Assembly: GCA_918807975.1 (NCBI GenBank) | Contig: OU964920.1 | Location: 136,501 to 200,500 of the forward strand | Origin: Aplidium turbinatum | Lineage: Eukaryota > Chordata > Ascidiacea > Aplousobranchia > Polyclinidae | DNA length: 64,000 bases | Reading direction: 5' to 3' | Shown: in pieces, positions 1 through 11,190 of the stretch | Position numbering within the stretch: position 1 is the first letter of the stretch | Layout of the letters: every line of letters begins with the position of its first letter | The notes under the pieces: generated by a model | Seen by the model: only the letters and a program-made list of their open reading frames with translations | Databases searched by the model: none | Told to the model about the DNA's origin: nothing | Position numbers and translations under genes: made by a program

Positions 1-900
1 TCCAATGCATTGTAAAGGCGAATCGATCCTTATTCAGTATAAGCTACCCCTGTTTGCAGTGATCGGTAAATAGTCCTTCCACTGAAAGTGTTGTAGCTTT
101 CTCATTTCTGCTCGGATTTTAACAATTTTGCCATCGTTGGAAAGTACAAATATATATCTACCCGAATCAATTAAACACAAGCACAAAGTAAGTACTAACT
201 TTATCTTGTGATAACTTAAACTTTACCAACTTGTAACGATTCTCAGCAATTTAATTTCAGGGATATCTAAAGAAGGGGATACGAAGGCTTTTATTACGTC
301 TGACAATAGAAGGGATTTCGTTTATCGTAAATAATCTGTGTTTATCGTAAAATGACAATTGGCACCGATAGTAGTTTAATAAATCTTGTTATGATAACTT
401 GCATTGCGCTATTAGCATCAGGCCTGGATATTCACAGCATGCTCATGGTTGCTTGTTAATTCAACTACCCATATGCTTTCTTTACATCTAGCCTACTGCA
501 AAGGCTTTGTTAAAAAAAAAAACAGCTTACTGGTAACTTTTCAACTGTCTTTGTAAACAAGTATTCTTTAAATATGCTCTACGTAACATTTGCTAACTGT
601 CTTCTGTAGCTCATTGTACCAGGTGCACTACAAAACTTTTTGCGATTTTAATAAGAACCACATGTTTAAAGCACTACAAACTACCGCCCTGGTAGTGTCA
701 TGAGAATAAGGCAATCGCTGCTAGCCTTCATATCCCCTTCTCTAGATATCCCTGTTTAATTTTTACAATAAAATCATTAATCTTTTGCAAATGGAAAGGG
801 TAGGTCTTGCTTTATGCAACTGAAAAGTTCAGGTTTATGTCTTGTCTATAAAGCGAGCAATCGTCTTTCGTATTTGGACAACACTGATACATCTCACATC
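1..900 (-). repeat. ~430-bp repeat family, inverted copy split by a MITE
   Basis: Positions 1-257 and 755 to about 870 are the reverse complement of sequence that recurs on the + strand at 1600-2330 and 2885-3290. Shared landmarks are the block around CGAATCGATCCTTATTCAG, the word TTAACAATTTTGCCATCGTT and the stretch with TTATCTTGTGATAAC. The copy is interrupted by the hAT MITE at 258-754. I see no coding potential. The family is not one I recognise. Confidence 0.8.
258..754. mobile_element. hAT-type MITE, 497 bp
   Basis: Terminal inverted repeats of about 31 bp with two mismatches begin CAGGGATATCTA and end with its complement. The flanks 250-257 and 755-762 are the same 8-bp duplication, TTTAATTT. 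The sister repeat near 1921-1935 shows the empty site with a single TTTAATTT. An 8-bp duplication and CAGGG ends are the hAT superfamily hallmark. There is no open reading frame of note, so it is non-autonomous. Confidence 0.92.
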
Positions 901-1016
901 TAGGAAAAGAGCAAGATGCTAGCCGTTTTTGTCATTCGTCCTGTTCAAAGAACACGCAACACAATTTAAACCCTTCGAATTGGGATTGTTTTAAGGGTAG
1001 CTCATAGCCTTCCTAC

Positions 1017-1476
1017 CAGTTCTGTAGCCAAGGGGAGGGGGGTTTGGGGGTTACAACCCCCCCTTTAGCACGAGTGTGATGTCACGATATTGAAAATGAT
1101 GCTTTCAGTCTTTATATCTCTAAAACAACGTTTGCCTAGTTTTAAACGAAACTGCATTAAAAGAGCGAGTTTTGCCAATACCAAACATTCAAATATCTCA
1201 ACCAGGAATTCGCAACAAGAAAACATAGCGACTTAGCTCTATTACCAAAAAATGCCTAAGAAAACATCATCTTATCCTTTTGCCATGCCATCGGACATTT
1301 TTGTTCAAAATGCTGTCAGAATGCAGCAAATTCAAATTAATTTTTCAAAATTTTATGGGGGAGGCTCCCCAAACCCTCTGCCGCTGGATGTCGCCATTGT
1401 TAAACACGCCGTCGGCCTTCGCCCGTCGATCATCAAAAGCCCCCCCTCCCTTTCAAAATTCCTGGCTATGCTACTG
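1017..1476. mobile_element. hAT-type non-autonomous element, 460 bp
   Basis: Both ends carry CAGT..TAGCCA-type inverted termini followed by G-rich runs (left CAGTTCTGTAGCCAAGGGG; right complement begins CAGTAGCATAGCCAGG). An exact 8-bp duplication CTTCCTAC lies at 1009-1016 and 1477-1484. The small open frames inside read across GC-rich terminal sequence and resemble no protein I know. Confidence 0.88.
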
Positions 1477-1596
1477 CTTCCTACCCACACAAACAAAACA
1501 TATGTGTCTGCTATGGCAGCTTGATCGCTTGCAGCTTGCAGCATTAAAACCTTATGGAAGCTTGATCAATTTTAAATTTTAAAATTATTTGGATTT

Positions 1597-3300
1597 GTAG
1601 CCAATTGATTCGTGTAGATGTATGATCGTGCTTTGCAACGATGGCAAAGTTGTTAAAATCCGAGCAGAAACGAGAAAACTACAGCAAGTTTAGTGGATGC
1701 ACTATTTACCGATCACTGCAAACAGGGGGTGGCGTATAGCTTACTGAATAAGGATCGATTCGTCTTTGCAATGCATTGAAAAAAAGATTTTCTGGGCGGT
1801 TAAGTTTGAACGACGATTGCTCGTTTGGTAGATTAGATATAAATCTGAAACTTTTGAGGTGCATAAAGCAAGACATAGGCTACTCTTTCCATTTGCAAAA
1901 GATTAATGATTTTATTGTAAAAATTAAATTGCTGAGAATCGGTACAAGTTGGTGAAGTTTCAGTTATCACAAGATAAAGTTAGTACAGTACCGGTAGGCT
2001 ACTTACTTTGTGCTTGCATTGAATTGATTCGGGTAGACATACAATTGTAGCCTACTTTCCAACGATGGCAAAATTGTTAAAATCCGAGCAGAAACGAGGA
2101 AACTACAGCAAGTTTAGTAGAAGCATTATTTACCGTTCACAGCAAACAGGGGGGGGGGGGGGGCTTATACTGAATAAGGATCGATTCGCCTTTACAATGC
2201 ATTGGAAAAAAGTGTCGCAGAGCGGCTACGTTTGAACGACGATTGCCCGTTTTATAGATAAGATATAAACCTGAAACTTTCCACGTGCATAAAGCAAGAC
2301 ATATTTGGTCACAGCGGTAAACCATAATCTCTTCGTGGGAAAATTGTAACATAAAGTTTCCGGATCCGTTCGTCTGTATGTAGTGACCGAAAAAGAAACA
2401 CTTCTTCGAAACGTCTTTTCAAAAAGTGTATTCCTGTAAAATTAGCCCGCGGCTATCGAAATCGGGATGCAACGCGTACACCTCTAAAAACTGTCACTAC
2501 AATACAAACTACTTAGATAAAGACGGAATTTTTGTCCAGCTAGCAAGCACTAAGCAAACAGTTAAATGTGCGACTAACTCTCAAGCAACCATTTCACGAA
2601 TGACCAGAATAGATATCAATATCTCAAATTCACGTATGCAGTACTGTGACGCAATAGTGAAAGACAATTATGAAGTCATTCAAACAGGTGTTCAAGAGGC
2701 TGATGCCATGTTTCATGTTTAAACAGGTTTCAAACTGAAACAGGTTTAAACAGGTTTGACACAAGTCTACGAACGATGGTGCAATTTTGGCACATTTTCT
2801 AGCAACTTCCATGACGTAATATTCAGTAGACTTGAACGGTTTTTATATGACGTTTGATTAGGTGAACAATTGTCTGGAACAATATTCTTTTAGTTTGCAA
2901 AGATTTAATGATTTATTGTAAAAATTAAGTTGCTGAGAATCGATACAAGTTTGTGAAGTTTAAGTTATCACAAGATAAAGCTAGTACTTATTTTGTGCTA
3001 CTGTTTAATTGATTCGTATATATGTATGATCCTGCTTTCCAGCGATGGTAAAATTGTTAAAATCCGAGCAGTTACGAGAAAACTACAGCAAGTTTAGTGG
3101 AAGCACTATTTACCGATCACTGCAAGCAGGGGGTGGCTTATACTGAATAAGGATCGATTCGCCTTTACAACGCATTGGAAAAAAGTGTCGCCCAGCGGTT
3201 ACGTTTGAACGACGATTGCCCGTTTTGTATAATAAGATATAAGCCTGAAACTTTCCACGTGCATAAAGCAAGACATACTCTTTGCAGTTGCGTTAGATTG
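1597..3300 (+). repeat. ~430-bp tandem/dispersed repeat, about three + copies
   Basis: Copies start near 1609, 2030 and 3016. Each runs through ATGGCAAA.TTGTTAAAATCCGAG, then CTGAATAAGGATCGATTCG, GACGATTGC.CGTTT and CATAAAGCAAGACATA, and ends in TTTATTGTAAAAATTAA. Copies two and three are separated by unrelated sequence at about 2340-2880, which holds a 98-codon open frame (2426-2722) I cannot assign. No gene is supported here. Confidence 0.8.
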
Positions 3301-3669
3301 GTACTTTTATTGTAAAAATTAAAATGCGAGCAGAAATTAGATAGTTACAACACATTTAGTTGGAAACGTTTCATATTTTTAAAGTGAAATTGGGTAAATT
3401 TTTGGTTGAATTGATGCAATTTGATAAATTTTATGTCATTCTAGGTAGTTATATTCAACACTCGACGTTGGTTTAATGTTTTTATTGTAAAAACACAGTA
3501 AAATTGTCAAAAAATCCATATCCATTCCGCCTTATCACCTTCATTCCGCCGCTTTTCAGCATCCTTTTTTTCACCCCTTATGTAGTAGTTGCGTCCGTTT
3601 TGTGACGTCATGTTAACCTTGATTCTACACGGATATTGTTCCTAAAAACGAGTTTGCAATTTAGGCTAT

Positions 3670-5260
3670 ACAGTTTGCAACGGTGCAACCTAATTCGTAC
3701 CATGAACAATTCGTATCGTCAGTTCGTACTTTGAAAAGATCGAGAGAAAAAATTAATAAAAGCCGAAGTCGCTGATTGCAGTTTCCGCAAATATTTTAAA
3801 AGGGTTAGGGTATCGGAGTATCGGTATCTGCAAACAAACAAACTGAAAAGATCGAGAGAAAAAAATAGAACATCGCTGATCGCAGTTTCCTTTTTTCCGC
3901 AGTTCCTGCGAACATTTTAAAATTTCCGGTAGGGGAAGGGAAGGTAATTTGATACGGAAGGTAATTTAATACACCCCCCTACAGAAATTTAAAAAAAATA
4001 TTAGTCAAAAATATTGTCATTAGGTGGAAGATATGTGAAAATAATGCCTACAAAAATTGCACCAAGCATCAAACTCGTGCTTTTGTGGCATAAAATTGTA
4101 AAAGTGTGTTTTTTGAATATTTTCGTAAATTTTTATGTAACTCATGATTATTTCCGTCTGGAAAATTAAAGAAAAGTTCCTGAAAGATGAAACCAAACTC
4201 ATTTGACAGTTCATTGATAAGGCTTCAAGGGCATGTCACGTTTTTTCTGCAATGCTATGCAAGGCATCCAAGCATACAAAAATCAGAATTTTATAACTTT
4301 TCTTGAAAAAGGTAAATTGATACATGTGGAGAAGGTAAATTGATACAGCATGTTAAATTTATTTTTGTGACTGTTATAAATGTTGTCATTGATCTAGTTG
4401 ATTTAATAAAGTTGTTCTTTATTAACTAGACCTGCTACTTTGGGAAACAACTATTATATAGGCTTTTGTAGGCCTACACGCAATCTACTGTCAAAAAATG
4501 AGAACAGCGCATAGCACCTCCCTTGAATAAGAACTCCAGCCAATCATCCTTCCCATGTCCATACTGCAGCAGAAGCTTTGCCGTACACATGAGCCTCAAC
4601 AGGTCTCCTTGCACCCAAGCAAGCCAACCACATATTAAATTTTCATTTATTGCTTTGCTGTCAAAGGGGATTTCTGTGTTAGCTTTACTGCATCAAATTA
4701 CCTTCCGGGTGTATCAATTTACCTTCCGTGGAAGATAAATTGATACATTTGAGTGATGTTTTTAAAATTTCAATTAAAAAAAAGTAACAAAAATAGAAAA
4801 GTGAAAATGTTTTTAAAAAGTGTGTAAGGGATCAGACTTTCATTTCAGCTTAAAACCAATCGTTTGTGTCACGTAATTTTCAGTTAACAGGCAAAAATGT
4901 TAAAAGTGTATCAAATTACCTTTCCTTCCCCTAATGATCCTAAGAGTTTGCCGAAGTCGCTGATCGCAGTTTCCGTAAACATTTTAAAAGGGTTAGGGTT
5001 AGTGTTGATCGGAGTTTCCGCAAACATTTTAAAAGGGGGAGGGGTTAAGGTTGATCGGAGTTTCCGCAAACATTTAAAAACTTCTGGTAATGATCCTAAG
5101 AGTTTTTGTCTGTTTGCGGAAAATTTTAAAATGTTTGCGGAAAGTGCGATCAGCGACTTCGGCTTTTTTATTTTTTTCTCTCGATTTTTTTCAAGGCCTA
5201 CGAACTGACGGTACAAATTGTTCATGGTACAAATTAAGTTGCATCCATTTGCAACAATCA
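3670..5260. mobile_element. Fold-back element interrupted by a 1-kb insertion
   Basis: The left arm (about 3669-3780: TTTGCAACGGTGCAACC, GTACCATGAACAATTCGTA, GATCGAGAGAAAAAA, GCCGAAGTCGCTGAT) is repeated in inverse order and orientation at about 5150-5255. Between them are degenerate direct and inverted copies of a CCGAAGTCGCTGATCGCAG / TTTCCGCAAACATTTTAAAA motif. No transposase is visible, so the class is undetermined. Confidence 0.7.
3932..4931. mobile_element. TA-flanked MITE (Tc1/mariner-like), 1000 bp
   Basis: Inverted ends GGGGAAGG(G)AAGGTAATTTGATAC lie at both borders and are flanked by TA (3930-3931 and 4932-4933). The related sequence at about 5070-5097 reads straight through the same site with one TA, which is an internal empty-site control. 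Inside, further AAGGTAAATTGATAC words occur in both orientations (about 4311, 4333, 4697, 4730). No transposase is seen. Confidence 0.85.
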
Positions 5261-5555
5261 TTGTCATCTTCAGTTCAGTTGAGTTCAAATCTTGTTCACT
5301 CTGTAAGTCATCTCCTTCAATAACTCTTGATTCTTCGCAACTTCCTGCTCTACCATGCCCATTACTGGCCATTAGGCTACACTTCTTCATTTAACTCTGT
5401 ATCAATTTGAGCTAGTTTCATGAAGCTTAACAGGTCACATTAACTCAGCCATTGCTTTTATTTTAGAACAATAAGCCTATACCTTTTTTGAATGGTAATT
5501 ATTTTGTAGGCCTACTACTGTCCAGAAAATGTTTTGTTTGTAGGCTACTATTTAT

Positions 5556-6580
5556 CAGTGGCGTACCGTGACCACTTTGACAGGGTGTTCAGTGACGGCA
5601 AAGCAACAGCAGGGAGTCTGGGGGGCCTCCCCCAGAAAATTTTTAAAAATAACATTGAATTTGGTGCGTTCTGAGAGCATTTTCAGCACAAATTCTGAAC
5701 ATGAACAGAACTGACAAAAATAATGTCGGAATGGAGAAGAATACAAAATAGATATTTATTTGACAGCACCTATTGAATGAAAGACTTATTAATATCAAAT
5801 ATTAAGTTGCATTTCTAAAGTCACATACTTCAGTTCAGTTTTTATTTCCGACCATCAAAACGAATAATATTAGCCTACTTGCCGTAACACAGCAGGAGTC
5901 TGAAAAAACGCGAAAGTTAAACGTGCTCGAGATGGAAATGATTTAGGCTACTTCATGCAAGGATTAGGCACGGTCGCAACACCTTGAGAAATGTACAAGC
6001 GAATTAAAAACAAACAGGTGAAAGTTTGTTTTATAATGCTGCATCAATGATATTGGCTGTTGCCATAAGCTATGTTGCAGATTCAGACAAGCTAGTCCTA
6101 ATTTACTGGCACTTGGTGCATAAAAAACATTTTATCTTATCTTGTTTACAACTCTGATCACCTCAAACTCTAATCCAACAAGCTAAAACTTGCTATTGCC
6201 TGGGATTCCCCCAATGACGAGCCAAGGTGTTCAGATCAGCGAGTGAACACCCTGGCTGAACTAAAACCATTGCTGGTTTCGCTGTCTTGTGACGTCATTT
6301 TTCTTAATTGTTTATTTTAAATAGCACTCGCCAAGCTGTCAGTGCACACCCAGCTTAAAGGTAATGACCGAAAAAAATTAAAGGCAATGACCTCAAACGT
6401 TGGAGTTTTAAAATTAGAAGGGGACGGGTTTTGCAATTGAAAAGAAAGCAATCAGCATGCAGCAAGATGTTAGAATATCATGAAAGTAAAGAACATCGAC
6501 AACCGATGGAAATTTTCTTTTTTTCTGGATTTCTTGGGGTGTTCAGTGAACACCTTGAACACCCTGAATATACTCCACTG
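5556..6580. mobile_element. hAT-type non-autonomous element, 1025 bp
   Basis: The ends are CAGTGGCGTA (left) and TACTCCACTG (right), and the sub-terminal AGGGTGTTCA also recurs inverted. The 8-bp duplication CTATTTAT is exact at 5548-5555 and 6581-6588. The interior holds only short open frames. A GC-rich CCTCCCCCAGAAAATTTTTAAAA stretch near the left end is typical of hAT subterminal sequence in marine animals. Confidence 0.9.
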
Positions 6581-6932
6581 CTATTTATTGGCTTAAACTC
6601 TTATTGGTTGCACTGAAGTTTAAACGGCCTTGCTACAAGAGTTTTTTGATTTCAAAAGTTTTTTTTTTCTATTATTTGTAAACACCCAAAATAATGTTTA
6701 AATTTGAATAAAACCCCTGGACACTAAAGGATCGCAGCAGCACATGACTTCTTTTTTTTTTCATTTTTACTAAACATCAACCTATCTTGTATCAGCGTAA
6801 TAGAGAGCGAAAGCTGTGACGTCACACATCCCTAGCAACGCGCTTGCTGGTTCCAAACTATAAATTCTTACCTTAACAACGCTACAGAACTCGCTACTAG
6901 TTGAGGTTTCGTTTGCTAGTTACTCGATTAAA

Positions 6933-8784
6933 ATGGTTAAGTTTTCTATTACTTCTCTTGTAACGTATTTTTCTGATGAACCTAAATCTATAAACCGTGG
7001 AGAAAATCACTATAAATCAAATCATGTCCAGTCTATAGACTTTTTTGAAGGTTGTCTCAGAGGAAGTGTACATGCCAGCATGAAAGACAAGGTTTATAAA
7101 GCTTCGGTAAGTACTTGACTTACCGGTATCATTTATTGACATTACATCACGTTGAAACAAACACAGAATTTATTGCAAATACCCAAACACATATAAACCT
7201 TCAAAGAAAATGAAGGGGTGTACCAGCAAACATCTATAGGATTGGCCCATGATACAAAAGAAGGATCCCCAGAGGATACAAACTGATATGAATGAATCAA
7301 CAAGTGAATAAAAAAATAACACGCAGCTGACGACATTTAATAACAAGAGGTTAACTGTTATTTTTTTATTCACATATAAACCTAACTGCATTTTATTAGG
7401 TCTAAGCAGAAAATCCTTGTGTTGCAGGTTCAACTATCAGAAGATGTAATTGTATCCACATCATGCGAGTGTCCACGGGGCGGATATAAATGCAGCCATA
7501 GTGCTGCTTTAATGATACATGCCATTCACAACATAAGTTGCACTGATACAGAATGTTCTTGGAAAAAGCCAAAAGCAGTAACAGATGTAAGTACCGGTGG
7601 ATGAAAACTCTATTCCTGGTAAAATTGTGTGAGCTAAGTTGTAAAGTAGCAGGCTTAGGAACTCGAAGCCGTATTGAGATTAACAGTAGTATTATTGTTT
7701 ATTTGCATCAGACCAATAGCTCCATATTTACTACTGAACATGCAAAACAAGATAGCATTACAAATAATCACAATAATGTAGTTAACAGACAATGCATAAA
7801 TGGCTATTAACACCTTTGTCATTTGAATAATTGTCACTACCGTAAGCCAAATCTCACTTTTTTGAAATATAATTTCAGGTTAAAAGTGTACAGGAAATGT
7901 ACCCACCTTCAAGGGAGTACACAGCGATAAGCAGAGAGACAACAGCAGAAGATACTAATTGGCTATTTTCTAACCTCAAAAAATATGGACAGTTCACTGG
8001 TTTAGCTTGGTTAATGTCCCCAGAACCCCAAGTTGAAAAGTTGTTTATACCAACTGTAGAAGACATAATTCTTTCAAAGCAGTTTGTGGAAAGTAGTTGT
8101 CAAACAGACTACTTGTTAGATCAACTTCCAGTATCAGAAGAAGATAGGCTATCATCAAGGTGAACTCTCTCACAATAGGTCAAAGGGACAATTCATCTTG
8201 GCACCAGCTGAGAAAGGGAAGATTGACAGCCAGCAACTTTGGAATAGTATTGAATGCCAAACGTGTGACACCATCTCTCATAAAAAGGATATTTAATCAA
8301 TATGACCTCAGCAGAGTGCAAGCGATTAACTGGGGCATCAACCATGAGAAAGATGCAATAGATGCAATGCAAGAAATAATGAAGGTGGAAGTCAACCCCT
8401 CGGGTCTGTGGCTTCATAAGTCAGGCTTCTTGGGTGCTTCACCTGATGGTTTAGTCAGCAACAGTCATATTGTTGAGGTTAAGTGATAAGTGTCCTTACA
8501 AATTCAGAAATTCAAAGATCGATGACGCAACAAAATGTGCAGATTTTTATCTATTGAAAGATTCTGCTGGAAATTATTCACTCAAGGGGAATCATCAGTA
8601 CTGGCACCAAATACAAGGGCAGTTATGTATTACCAGAAGGTCGTCGTGTTATTTTGTTGTCTGGACCCCTCTTCAATGCGTGGTGCTAGAAATTAATCGT
8701 GATCCCAGATGGGAGCATAATATTGCCAAATTGCATGATTTCTACAAGACCCACATGATTCCAACATTTTTAACCGGTTGTTGA
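6933..8784 (+). pseudogene. SWIM zinc finger + YqaJ-type nuclease of the ISL2EU-like transposon
   Basis: Three exons fit: 6933-7106, 7428-7586 and 7879 onward, joined in phase 0 at GT-AG borders. Exon 2 carries the SWIM signature CxCPRG...CSHSAAL. Exon 3 leads into a YqaJ/lambda-exonuclease-like fold: KGRLTASNFG, the catalytic-type WGINHEKDA, GASPDGL, VEVK and the QIQGQL block. YqaJ nucleases degrade one DNA strand; a role in excision or repair during transposition is inferred. The frame slips by one base near 8157, and a 7-bp duplication (AAGTGATAAGTG, about 8481) separates VEVK from the following CPYKF, so this copy is probably dead. Start chosen at the first ATG after the putative terminal repeat. 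Confidence 0.78.
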
Positions 8785-8818
8785 GATGTAGGGTGACTAA
8801 CTGACTATTGTATTCCCA

Positions 8819-9300
8819 TTAACGCCTCGAATAGTATTTGTTTATTATGTGTGCTTTTTTGTTTGTTTTGTGATGATCTCAATAAGGGTGAAACAGCCTG
8901 TTGAGGTTTTCAATGAATGGTAATTGTATTTCATGTAATTTTCTCTACTTGGCATTTTTGTAGTATTGTAATACTGTAGTCCTTTATTAACGCCTCAAAG
9001 AGTATTTGTTTATTATGTGTGCTTTTTTGCTTGTTTTATGATCTCAATAAGGGTAAACAGCCTGTTGAGGTTTTTAGTGAATGGTAATTGTATTTCATGT
9101 AATTTTTTCTACTTGGCATTTTTGTAGTATTGTAACAGTCCTTTATTAACGCCTCAAAGAGTATTTGTTTATTATGTGTGCTTTTTTGCTTGTTTTGTGA
9201 TGATCTCAATAAGGGTGAACAGCCTGTTGAGGTTTTTAGTGGATGGTAATTGTATTTCATGTAATTTTCTCTACTTGGCAGTTTTGTAGTATCGTAATAG
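8819..9300 (+). repeat. Tandem repeat (~160-168 bp x 3) with hammerhead-like core
   Basis: Units begin at about 8819, 8987 and 9146 with TTAACGCCTC.AA.AGTATTTG. Each contains TGATGATCTCAATAAGGGTG (the second and third copies are slightly eroded) followed by AAACAGCCTGTTGAGG. This resembles a hammerhead: box TGATGA, stem II CTC/GGG, GAAA, a tiny stem III ACA-GCC-TGT, then a GUU cleavage triplet. C3 is replaced by G and stem I is poor, so activity is doubtful. Unit length and tandem layout recall metazoan retrozymes and Penelope terminal repeats. Confidence 0.6.
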
Positions 9301-9427
9301 TGCTTACTTGTTAAGCCTATAGTTATTAGGCCCACTCACTTATTAAGCCCAATTTGGTCCGGAATACTTGAATGTGTAGCAGTGGCAGAAGATCGTACCA
9401 TGCTTAATAGGCCGGAATGGCCCGTTT

Positions 9428-9583
9428 TGGTGAGTCCGATTCGGTGAGTCCGATCCCTTAATGGGGGATTTTTTCAATTTTTTTTTTAAATTATCGGGTA
9501 CCGTAGCCTAATTATCATTGCCGTTTTAGGGTTAGAGGTTAGGAACTCACCGAATCGGACTAACCGAATCGGACTCACCGAAT
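9428..9583. repeat. Short inverted repeat with GAATCGGACTCACC motifs
   Basis: GGTGAGTCCGATTCGGTGAG at the left is mirrored by GAATCGGACTAACCGAATCG and GGACTCACCGAAT at the right, about 90 bp apart. It is probably a small MITE or the ends of one, nested in the ISL2EU-like transposon. The class is unknown. Confidence 0.6.
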
Positions 9584-10052
9584 AGTAGCAGACCCTTGAT
9601 AGGCACACCTGTTTAATAAACCCTCTATTACCACAGCATTATCCCAAAATGAGAGTGTTCAATCTACAATTGTGAAATAATTAACCATCATGCTGATACA
9701 AGCAAAACTCACTGTATTACATCTTTAGGTACCTATACTTGTTCATTATATGTGTTTTTTGTTTATTTTTTGATTTTGGTTAAATGACATCTACAGACTT
9801 GTATCTTACTACACATAGCGATCTATGTTACTACCTTACCATGTACACCTTTCAAGTTTTTATCACTGACATGGTGGTAGGTTATGTCTTTTATTGCAGC
9901 TTGCACTGTCAATTTTGTCATAGGTACGTTAATGAAGAAAGATATGATGCCACATTTGTTAAACCGGATTTGTAACAAATGTTTGGTTTGGCATTTATAA
10001 TCCTAAAAAACTTCATCAAACTTGTCTATTATTTTTAACTGATAAAACACTT

Positions 10053-10532
10053 ATGGCGTGTTATTCTTGGTGCAAGTGTTACTCTGAGATAAGAAGCAAT
10101 GGTACAATTGGTAGGCTTCGTGTTACATTTTGTGAAGTATATAGTATGTTTGGTGTCAGACTTGTCCATGACTGTGACTTCCTAGTTACCACATTACAAT
10201 TTCTAACTGAAAAATTGCATTGTTCTGCGGAATTGAAGGTATCAATAATGTTAAACAGTCAGCTGTTTCCACGAGCAAAATTGATAAAGGGTTATCAATG
10301 CAATAAAAACATCACATCATTTAGGCCATTTATGAAACCAGGTAATACAAAAGCATGCAAATTAAGCAAGCCATACATAAAGGAAAGTGTGCCATACAGC
10401 AGTCACACATACAGTATAGAAAATAAAAAAGTACATTATCACAGTATCTGTAAAACGTTTTGGTTAAAACTCAAACAGAACGTAGAAATAGTTTGCAAAA
10501 AAGCAGGTTTGGCAAACACACTATGCCTGTAA
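10053..10532 (+). other. 159-codon open reading frame, unknown
   Basis: An uninterrupted frame of 159 codons starts at an ATG in the spacer between the two transposon genes. It has several cysteines (MACYSWCKCYS near the start) and a basic C-terminal half. I recognise no domain, and it overlaps no spliced model. In AT-rich DNA a frame of this length may be chance. A third transposon protein is possible but unsupported. Confidence 0.2.
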
Positions 10533-10820
10533 GCTAGAATAATATGACTACAACAGTAGGCCTACATGTCAATGGTAACATCACATAGTTAAGAGAGATG
10601 CAATATTTATGTATTTACTTCAGATGTGCACACATGTTACACATCTATATGGAATTACATGAGAAAAAAACAAAAAGTGAGAAAAATACATGTACAGGGG
10701 AAAGACTACAAACTAGCAAGTTGTTGCTAAGCAAAAATACATAGATACAAAGTATTGTTAACAGACATAGCTAAGCACCTGTTGCTCAGCTATGTCTGTA
10801 AGTAAGAACCTACAAACACT

Positions 10821-11190
10821 ATGATTGGTAATCAATACGAAAGGAATACAATACTGACAGTTATTCTACAACACTTAAACGCAAACACTTTCAATGGATG
10901 GAGGCACACACAGAATTACACAGGCAAGTAATAAACAATCAAACCAGAGGTTACTTGAAATCCAATGAGTCCTTCACTTCTTGGATCAAGGGATATTGCA
11001 AATTATGATTGGTAATCAATACGAAAGGAATACAATACTGACAGTTATTCTACAACACTTAAACGCAAACACTTTCAATGGATGGAGGCACACACAGAAT
11101 TACACAGGCAAGTAATAAACAATAAAACCAGAGGTTACTCGAAATCCAATGAGTCCTTCACTTCTTGGATCAAGGGATATTGCAAATTTA
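10821..11190. repeat. 184-bp tandem duplication covering the transposase 3' end
   Basis: 10821-11004 and 11005-11190 are nearly identical (starting ATGATTGGTAATCAATACG). The repeated segment includes the last codons and stop of the - strand DDE transposase, so a second, silent copy of the 3' end lies downstream of the gene. Confidence 0.88.

Noticed and set aside
4897-5390. Overlapping + and - frames of 103 and 159 codons
   Set aside because: They translate the repeated CGAAGTCGCTGATCG module of the fold-back element and have no protein likeness.
9036-9335. 99-codon - strand frame
   Set aside because: It is read through the tandem hammerhead-like units; the peptide repeats with the ~160-bp unit.
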